A stretch of 64,000 nt of DNA. It comes from Cohnella sp. OV330. Lineage in GTDB: Bacteria > Bacillota > Bacilli > Paenibacillales > Paenibacillaceae. The notes beneath the pieces are model-generated. The model made no database searches, was not told the origin of the DNA, and saw only the letters and a program-made list of their open reading frames with translations. The DNA lies in the NCBI RefSeq assembly GCF_900112065.1, contig NZ_FOKE01000002.1:494513-558512 (forward strand), given 5' to 3'. Shown here piece by piece: positions 59,674 to 64,000 of the stretch; positions within the stretch are counted from its first letter, which is position 1; the number at the start of each line of letters is the position of its first letter. Both the position numbers and the translations under genes were made by a program.

Positions 59674-60786
59674 ATGATTCCCATGACACTCGTAACGACG
59701 CATCCCGACCGGCGCATGGCGGAGATCGCGGACAAGGTTCGTTCCGGCGCCAGGCTGTCCCTCGAAGACGGCGTGCACCTGTATCGGTCCGAAGACCTGC
59801 TTACCATCGGCCAGTTGGCCAACGAAGTCAACCTGAAGAAGAACGGCAAAAAGGTTTATTTTACCGAGACCATGAGCCTCTACTTCACCAACGTGTGCGA
59901 GTCCCACTGCGCCTTCTGCAGCTTCCGCAAGGACCAGGGCGAAGAGGGCGCTTATACGCTGACGCCCGAAGAGATGTTCGCCTACGTCGATCAGCACATC
60001 ACGCCGACGGCCAGAGAATTCCACATCGTCGGCGGTCATAACCCGCATGTCCCCTTCGAATACTACGTAGAATCGATCCGCGCGCTGAAGGAGCGCTACC
60101 CGCAGGTGACGATCAAGGCTTATACGGCCGCGGAGATCGATTTTTACTCCCGCATCTCGGGTCTGTCCTACCGCGAAGTGCTGAAGCGCCTCATGGACGT
60201 CGGTCTCGAGTCGCTCACCGGCGGCGGAGCGGAGATTCTGTCGGATCAGTACCGGGACAAGATGCGCGTCGAAAAGGCCGGCATTTCAGAGTACCTTGAA
60301 GTCCACCGTACCGCGCACCAGCTCGGCATGCGGACGCCGACGACGATGCTGTACGGCCCCGTCGAATCGGTCGAAGAGCGCGTGCAGCATATGCTGCAGC
60401 TGCGCGAGCTGCAGGACGAGACGGGCGGATTCCAGGTATTTATCCCGCTGTCCATGCAGCCGACGAGCCCGAAGGCGGGCATCCGCCGCCGCAACTCCGC
60501 GTTCGACGACCTGAAGGCGATCGCGATCGGCCGTCTGATGCTGGACAACTTCCAGCACGTCAAGGCTTACTTCATTAATATCGGGACGCAGCTCACGCAA
60601 GTGGCGCTTACGATGGGCGCCTCCGACGCGCACGGGACGATCGTGAAGGAGCGTATCAGCCATGCAGCGGGCGCGCTCACGCCGGCCGGCATCACGAGGG
60701 AAGACCTCGTTTGGCTCATCAAGGGAGCGGGTAGAATCCCCGTAGAACGCGATACGCTCTACAACGAAGTCAAGGTCTACGAATAG
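59674..60786 (+). CDS. mqnE: Aminofutalosine synthase MqnE
   Basis: Radical SAM enzyme of the futalosine route to menaquinone; it joins the enolpyruvyl product of MqnA with SAM to give aminofutalosine. The cluster motif CxxxCxxC is Cys75, Cys79 and Cys82 (NVCESHCAFCSF). EFHIVGGHNPHVPFEYYV, KAYTAAEIDF, GLESLTGGGAEI and MGASDAHGTIVKERISHAAGA match MqnE rather than MqnC. The start is the ATG at 59674 just after GGAGGAGG; an in-frame ATG three codons later is equally possible. A longer upstream open frame crosses the promoter and is rejected. It implies that this organism makes menaquinone by the futalosine rather than the Men pathway. Confidence 0.93.
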   Translation: MIPMTLVTTHPDRRMAEIADKVRSGARLSLEDGVHLYRSEDLLTIGQLANEVNLKKNGKKVYFTETMSLYFTNVCESHCAFCSFRKDQGEEGAYTLTPEEMFAYVDQHITPTAREFHIVGGHNPHVPFEYYVESIRALKERYPQVTIKAYTAAEIDFYSRISGLSYREVLKRLMDVGLESLTGGGAEILSDQYRDKMRVEKAGISEYLEVHRTAHQLGMRTPTTMLYGPVESVEERVQHMLQLRELQDETGGFQVFIPLSMQPTSPKAGIRRRNSAFDDLKAIAIGRLMLDNFQHVKAYFINIGTQLTQVALTMGASDAHGTIVKERISHAAGALTPAGITREDLVWLIKGAGRIPVERDTLYNEVKVYE

Positions 60787-60812
60787 AAGGCGTTTTAAAG
60801 GAGTCGTTTAAT

Positions 60813-61874
60813 GTGAGCAATATCGTCATTCTAGGCGGCGGCTACGGCGGCCTGACGCTGGTGAACGAGCTGATCGAGGAGAAGCTTCCCTCGGACGTTC
60901 GGATCCTTCTCGTCGACCGCATGCCGTTCCAAGGATTGAAAACCGAATACTACGCGCTCGCCGCGGGTACGTCCTCCGACCTGGATATTCGCGTCGAATA
61001 CCCGAAGCATCCGCAGCTCGAGATCATACATGGCGAAGTGACGGGGATCTCGCCGGCGGACCGTCGCATCGCTTTTACCGAGCGCGATCCGTTGACCTAC
61101 GATTATCTGGTGCTCGCGCTCGGCTGCACGGACAACTATCACGGCATCGACGGCGCCGCCGAGTTCGCATGCAGCATCCAGTCGTTGGGGGCCACGCGAA
61201 AAACGTACCAGATGCTGAACAATACGGCGCCGTACGGGCAAATCTCGATCATCGGCGGCGGACTGAGCGGCGTCGAAGTGGCCGCCGAGCTGCGCGAGAG
61301 CCGTCCCGACCTTAATATCCGCATCGTAGACCGCGGTCCGAGCGTTATGTCCGGCTTCCCGGGCAAGCTCCAATCGTTCGTCGCCGACTGGTTCCGCGAG
61401 CACAACGTCGAGATGCTGTCGCATATCACGACGACGAGCATCGGCGAAGGCGTCATCCATACGGCGACCGGCGACATCGCGTCGGACGTGACGGTATGGA
61501 CCGCGGGCATCCAGCCCGTCGAACTCATCCAGCGGCTCGAATACGCCAAGGACAAGGCCGGACGCCTCGTCGTGAACGAGTACCACGAGCTGCCGGACGC
61601 GCCGAACGTATTCGTCATCGGCGACTGCTCGAGCCAGCCCTTCTCGCCGAGCGCGCAGCTCGCGCAAGCGCAGGGCAAGCAGGTCGCGCACGTACTGTCC
61701 GCGCGCGTGCACGGCAAGGGCATCCATCTGCCCAAGATCAGGCTGCGCGGTACGCTCGGCTCGCTCGGCAAAAAGTCCGGCTTCGGCATCATGGGCCATA
61801 CGCCGATCATGGGACGCGTGCCGCGCATGCTGAAGAGCGGCGTGCTCTGGAAGAGCCGCCGCCACTTCGGTTAA
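60813..61874 (+). CDS. YutJ-like type II NADH dehydrogenase family protein
   Basis: FAD-dependent pyridine nucleotide oxidoreductase of 353 residues, shorter than Ndh. FAD motif VILGGGYGGLTLVNEL at 4-19, second dinucleotide motif SIIGGGLSGVEVAAEL near 148-163, and FAD-contact motif NVFVIGDCSSQP near 268-279. GFGIMGHTPIMGRVPRMLKSG near the C-terminus is typical of B. subtilis YutJ. The start is a GTG with AAAGGAG upstream, 26 bases after mqnE, so quinone synthesis and a putative quinone reductase are likely co-transcribed. The electron donor and acceptor are unproven. Confidence 0.85.
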   Translation: MSNIVILGGGYGGLTLVNELIEEKLPSDVRILLVDRMPFQGLKTEYYALAAGTSSDLDIRVEYPKHPQLEIIHGEVTGISPADRRIAFTERDPLTYDYLVLALGCTDNYHGIDGAAEFACSIQSLGATRKTYQMLNNTAPYGQISIIGGGLSGVEVAAELRESRPDLNIRIVDRGPSVMSGFPGKLQSFVADWFREHNVEMLSHITTTSIGEGVIHTATGDIASDVTVWTAGIQPVELIQRLEYAKDKAGRLVVNEYHELPDAPNVFVIGDCSSQPFSPSAQLAQAQGKQVAHVLSARVHGKGIHLPKIRLRGTLGSLGKKSGFGIMGHTPIMGRVPRMLKSGVLWKSRRHFG

Positions 61875-61897
61875 AATCCGGAACCGGACGGCCTGAG

Positions 61898-62164
61898 TTA
61901 GAGATCGTCCAGCAGCTTGTCGAGCGCTTTGCGGTGCTCGTCCTGGCTGCCCAGTTCCTCGAGAATCGCGTCGTACAGCGCGTCCGCCGTCTCGGCGACG
62001 ACCGTCTCGCCGTTCACCATCACGTACGGGGACAGGTAGCACTCGCCGCAGTTGCCCAGGCAGCCGTATTCGATCGTCTCCAAGTCCGGCAGCTTATTCA
62101 GCTTGTCGATGAGCCGATCGGTGCCGTGGTGAGCGTTGCTGACGCAAAATTCAACGATATTCAT
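61898..62164 (-). CDS. YuzB-like DUF1450 protein
   Basis: An 88-residue cytosolic protein with the CxnCxxxCxxC arrangement Cys7, Cys35, Cys39 and Cys42 (FCVSN, GCLGNCGEC), as in thioredoxin-like ferredoxins, so it may bind an Fe-S cluster or metal. The start is the ATG at 62164, which has AGGAG at 7 bases; an ATG two codons earlier sits on the RBS. Family name YuzB/DUF1450; function unknown. It is divergent from the NifU-like gene and converges on yutJ. Confidence 0.85.
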   Translation of the reverse strand: MNIVEFCVSNAHHGTDRLIDKLNKLPDLETIEYGCLGNCGECYLSPYVMVNGETVVAETADALYDAILEELGSQDEHRKALDKLLDDL

Positions 62165-62246
62165 CGCCATACTCCTTTCTCGGAGACATCCATTTTAATT
62201 GCGCGCAATTTGTATTATAATAAGCTGAAGAAGGGAGTGGATGATT

Positions 62247-62495
62247 GTGAGTGACAACGTTCAAGAAGCAACGAAGTACGACGAGGTGCTCGAAGTACTC
62301 GACAAGTTGCGCCCGTTCCTGCAGCGCGACGGCGGAGACGTCGAACTGGTCGACGTAGAGGACGGCATCGTCAAGCTTCGCCTGATGGGCGCTTGCGGCA
62401 GCTGCCCGAGCTCCACGATCACGCTGAAGGCCGGTATCGAGCGCGCTCTGCTCGAGGAAGTCGAAGGCATCGAGGAAGTCGTACAAGTATTCTAA
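62247..62495 (+). CDS. NifU C-terminal domain Fe-S scaffold protein (YutI-like)
   Basis: An 82-residue protein made of the NifU/Nfu domain: [20 protein letters not shown] and the Fe-S binding CxxC ([18 protein letters not shown]; Cys50 and Cys53), ending in [11 protein letters not shown]. It assembles and delivers [4Fe-4S] clusters. The GTG at 62247 has AGGGAG 9 bases upstream; an ATG six bases earlier is closer than optimal. The cluster YutJ, YuzB, YutI is conserved in Bacillales. A terminator-like hairpin (about 62520-62560) follows. Confidence 0.93.
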   Translation: MSDNVQEATKYDEVLEVLDKLRPFLQRDGGDVELVDVEDGIVKLRLMGACGSCPSSTITLKAGIERALLEEVEGIEEVVQVF

Positions 62496-62516
62496 TATTC
62501 CCTCGCGGGAACGTTC

Positions 62517-62562
62517 GAAGCCCTGCCCGTCCGGCTCACCGCCGGCGGCGCGGGGCTTCTTT
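62517..62562. terminator. Terminator after the NifU-like gene
   Basis: GAAGCCCTGC and GCGGGGCTTC pair with one mismatch around a GC-rich inner region, followed by TTTGTGT on the plus strand. On the other strand it may also end the SDR gene, whose stop is at 62566. Confidence 0.6.
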
Positions 62563-62565
62563 GTG

Positions 62566-63357
62566 TCATTCGTCCTTGGCGCGCCGCACGTTGCTCTTGA
62601 TCGGGTCCAAGCCGCCGGAGACGTCGATCGTATTGCCCGTCACGAAGTCGGATTCGGGCAGGCACAGGAAGCCGATGACGCGGGCGACGTCCTCGCCGGT
62701 GCCCGGCCTCCCGCGCGGGGACTCCTCGTCCAGCACGCCAGCGGCGTCCGCGATGCCCTTTTCCTTGAAGCTGCCGCGGATGTCGCCCGGGCAGATCATG
62801 TTCACCGTGATGCCGCTGGCCGCCTCTTCGACGGCAAGCGTCTTGGTGAAGGAGACGAGCCCGACCTTGGCTGCCGCGTAAACGGCGCGGTGCGGCCAGG
62901 ATCTCGCCTCGGCCGCATGCCCGAAGCCGAAGTGGATGATGCGTCCCCAGCCCCGCTCGCGCATGCCCGGGAGCACCTGAAGGTCCATATGCATCGTGCC
63001 GACCAGGTTGCCGTTCATCAGGAAGTCGATCTCCTCGGCGGAATAGTCGGCGAACAGCTTGCGCTTGCGGATGAACGGTCCCGCGCTGTTGACGAGGATG
63101 TCTACGCCGCCGAGCCGCTCCTCGGCCGTCCGCACCAGCCGCTCCGTGTCCTCGGCCTTGGCGATGTCCGCCTGTACGGCGATCGCGCGCCTGCCCATCG
63201 CCTCGATCTCCGCGCAGACGCGCAGCGCCTCGTCGCGGCTGTTCACGTAGTTCACGGCCACGTCGCAGCCGAGTCCGGCCAGCTCGAGCGCGGTCCGCCT
63301 GCCGAGCCCCTTGGCGCTGCCCGTTACCAGCGCCGTCCTTCCTGCCAGCTTCCCCAC
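62566..63357 (-). CDS. SDR-family oxidoreductase (YtkK-like)
   Basis: Short-chain dehydrogenase/reductase of 263 residues. NAD(P)-binding motif VTGSAKGLGRRTALE near 10, NSAGPFI at about 88, catalytic-type YAAAKVGLVSFTKTLA near 157, and NMICPGDIRGSFKE. The closest protein I recall is B. subtilis YtkK. In the place of the usual catalytic Ser the sequence is IIHFGFGHAAEA, so the Ser seems replaced, as in YtkK. The start is a GTG at 63357 with AAGGAG 9 bases upstream; the longer open frame to 63435 overlaps the neighbour and lacks an RBS. Substrate unknown. Confidence 0.85.
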   Translation of the reverse strand: MGKLAGRTALVTGSAKGLGRRTALELAGLGCDVAVNYVNSRDEALRVCAEIEAMGRRAIAVQADIAKAEDTERLVRTAEERLGGVDILVNSAGPFIRKRKLFADYSAEEIDFLMNGNLVGTMHMDLQVLPGMRERGWGRIIHFGFGHAAEARSWPHRAVYAAAKVGLVSFTKTLAVEEAASGITVNMICPGDIRGSFKEKGIADAAGVLDEESPRGRPGTGEDVARVIGFLCLPESDFVTGNTIDVSGGLDPIKSNVRRAKDE

Positions 63358-63370
63358 TTGCGATCGCTCC

Positions 63371-64000
63371 TTAAGCGTGATGCGTCTGTTTCTTCGCTTT
63401 TTTGCACATATGGTTGAACACGAGCGCGAGCGCAAGATACACGAGCTCCCAGCCCTCGTTCAGGTCGTCCATGTTCTCGTCGATGTTCTCGAGGTGCGGC
63501 TGTTCGCGCTTCACGTTCAGCACCTGGAGCAGGTCGTCCTGGAGCTCCGCGTTCATCTGATGAATCTCCATGTTGCGCCTTCTGCGCAGCCGGCCCATCG
63601 TCTCGCGCCGCGGCTCGTACAGCGCCTCCAGCTTCTCGGCCAGCTCGGGATGCAACCCGTTGTGCCGCATGTTGCGAAGCACCGTAAAGAAGGAAAAGTG
63701 GTTCTCCATCCGGTTTTCCGTATCGAGCCCCAAGTACTCGTTCATCAGCGTGCCGAGCTTGTCGAGCACCGAGAACAGGCGGATAAACGCATTTTTATCG
63801 AAGTAGATATGATTGTAATAGTTCAGCCGGTCCTCCGGCGTCATCTCCTCGAACGAGGTCACGTTCAGCATCTTGGCGAACCGCAGCGCCGCGTAGCGGC
63901 TCGACTCCAATTCGTCCAGCGAGCGAAGCAGGCCTTCGGTCCAAATCTGGTACTTGCGGATTCGCGCCGCTTCGACCGAGTCCCCTTCTCCTTGCTCCTG
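63371..64000 (-). CDS. Cthe_2314-like HEPN-type protein, 5' end outside the window
   Basis: The frame is open to the right edge of the window, so the start is missing. At least 209 residues are visible. The region is helical, with RYAALRFAKMLNVTSFEEM, YFDKNAFIRLFSVLDKLGTL, FFTVLRNMRHNGLHPELAE (an RxxxxH-like motif, RNMRHN, as in HEPN domains) and a tail rich in Lys and His. It resembles proteins labelled Cthe_2314-like HEPN in Paenibacillus; I hold this with moderate confidence. It ends 13 bases before the SDR gene, so the two probably form one transcript. Confidence 0.65.
   Translation of the reverse strand, partial: QEQGEGDSVEAARIRKYQIWTEGLLRSLDELESSRYAALRFAKMLNVTSFEEMTPEDRLNYYNHIYFDKNAFIRLFSVLDKLGTLMNEYLGLDTENRMENHFSFFTVLRNMRHNGLHPELAEKLEALYEPRRETMGRLRRRRNMEIHQMNAELQDDLLQVLNVKREQPHLENIDENMDDLNEGWELVYLALALVFNHMCKKAKKQTHHA

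Noticed and set aside
1..64000. tRNA, rRNA, transposase or prophage genes
   Set aside because: I looked along both strands and found no cloverleaf-like tRNA, rRNA segment, DDE transposase or phage structural gene.

Overview
The window comes from a GC-rich, Gram-positive, spore-forming member of the Paenibacillaceae; Cohnella or a close relative is my best guess. The evidence is the set of Bacillales families (DnaI, DnaB/DnaD, the KinA inhibitor Sda, HemQ, YuiB, YuzB, YutI, YutJ and YumB relatives, and a YheC/D spore-coat ATP-grasp protein) together with high GC, YesM/YesN-LplB-YtcP sugar uptake and an iol operon. I found no rRNA, tRNA, CRISPR array, transposase or prophage gene. Most genes read on the minus strand.

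Layout. 1-1.3 kb: a sulfate-binding lipoprotein. 1.4-4.0 kb: primosome genes dnaB-dnaI. 4.2-11.7 kb: a type IV pilus operon transcribed leftward (pilB, pilT, pilC, pilin, prepilin peptidase, a fused pilM-pilN, pilO). 12.0-18.0 kb: a 1,980-residue secreted protein with about eleven Ig-like repeats. 18.1-21.1 kb: three minor-pilin-like genes. 21.3-25.6 kb: free methionine sulfoxide reductase, a large methyltransferase, GtrA, YuiB and coproheme decarboxylase. 25.7-26.4 kb: the frameshifted 3' end of a GH4 gene and a four-unit repeat array. 26.4-37.4 kb: one long operon iolD-E-C-A-G-B followed by a GH95 fucosidase and a HAD-fusion protein. 37.5-50.2 kb: carbohydrate genes (GH38-like, LacI regulator, GH110-like, an ABC importer, and a YesM/YesN two-component system). 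50.3-53.5 kb: NADH dehydrogenase with a Rex-like site, a decayed ferredoxin-NADP reductase, sda and a YheC/D-like gene. 53.7-64.0 kb: SNF2 helicase, Fe-S proteins, MqnE, YutJ, YuzB, YutI, an SDR and a partial HEPN-type gene.

How the parts work together. The two pilus blocks plus the giant surface protein look like one surface-appendage locus. The sugar block looks like a catabolic island: YesM/YesN sense an extracellular sugar, the LplB/YtcP importer takes it up, GH110/GH38/GH95 enzymes trim glycans, and the iol enzymes degrade inositol. AAGCGCTT-centred palindromes in front of iolD and the GH38 gene suggest joint control by the nearby LacI regulator.

Most novel observation. Three intergenic spacers each hold four copies of a short motif in the order reverse, reverse, forward, forward, with centre spacings of 50-51, 61-71 and 50-51 bp. 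Two unrelated motif families share this geometry. I know no named element with this plan. Also notable is the 48-codon sda gene, with DnaA boxes directly upstream of a good promoter, which points to a conserved link between replication and sporulation.
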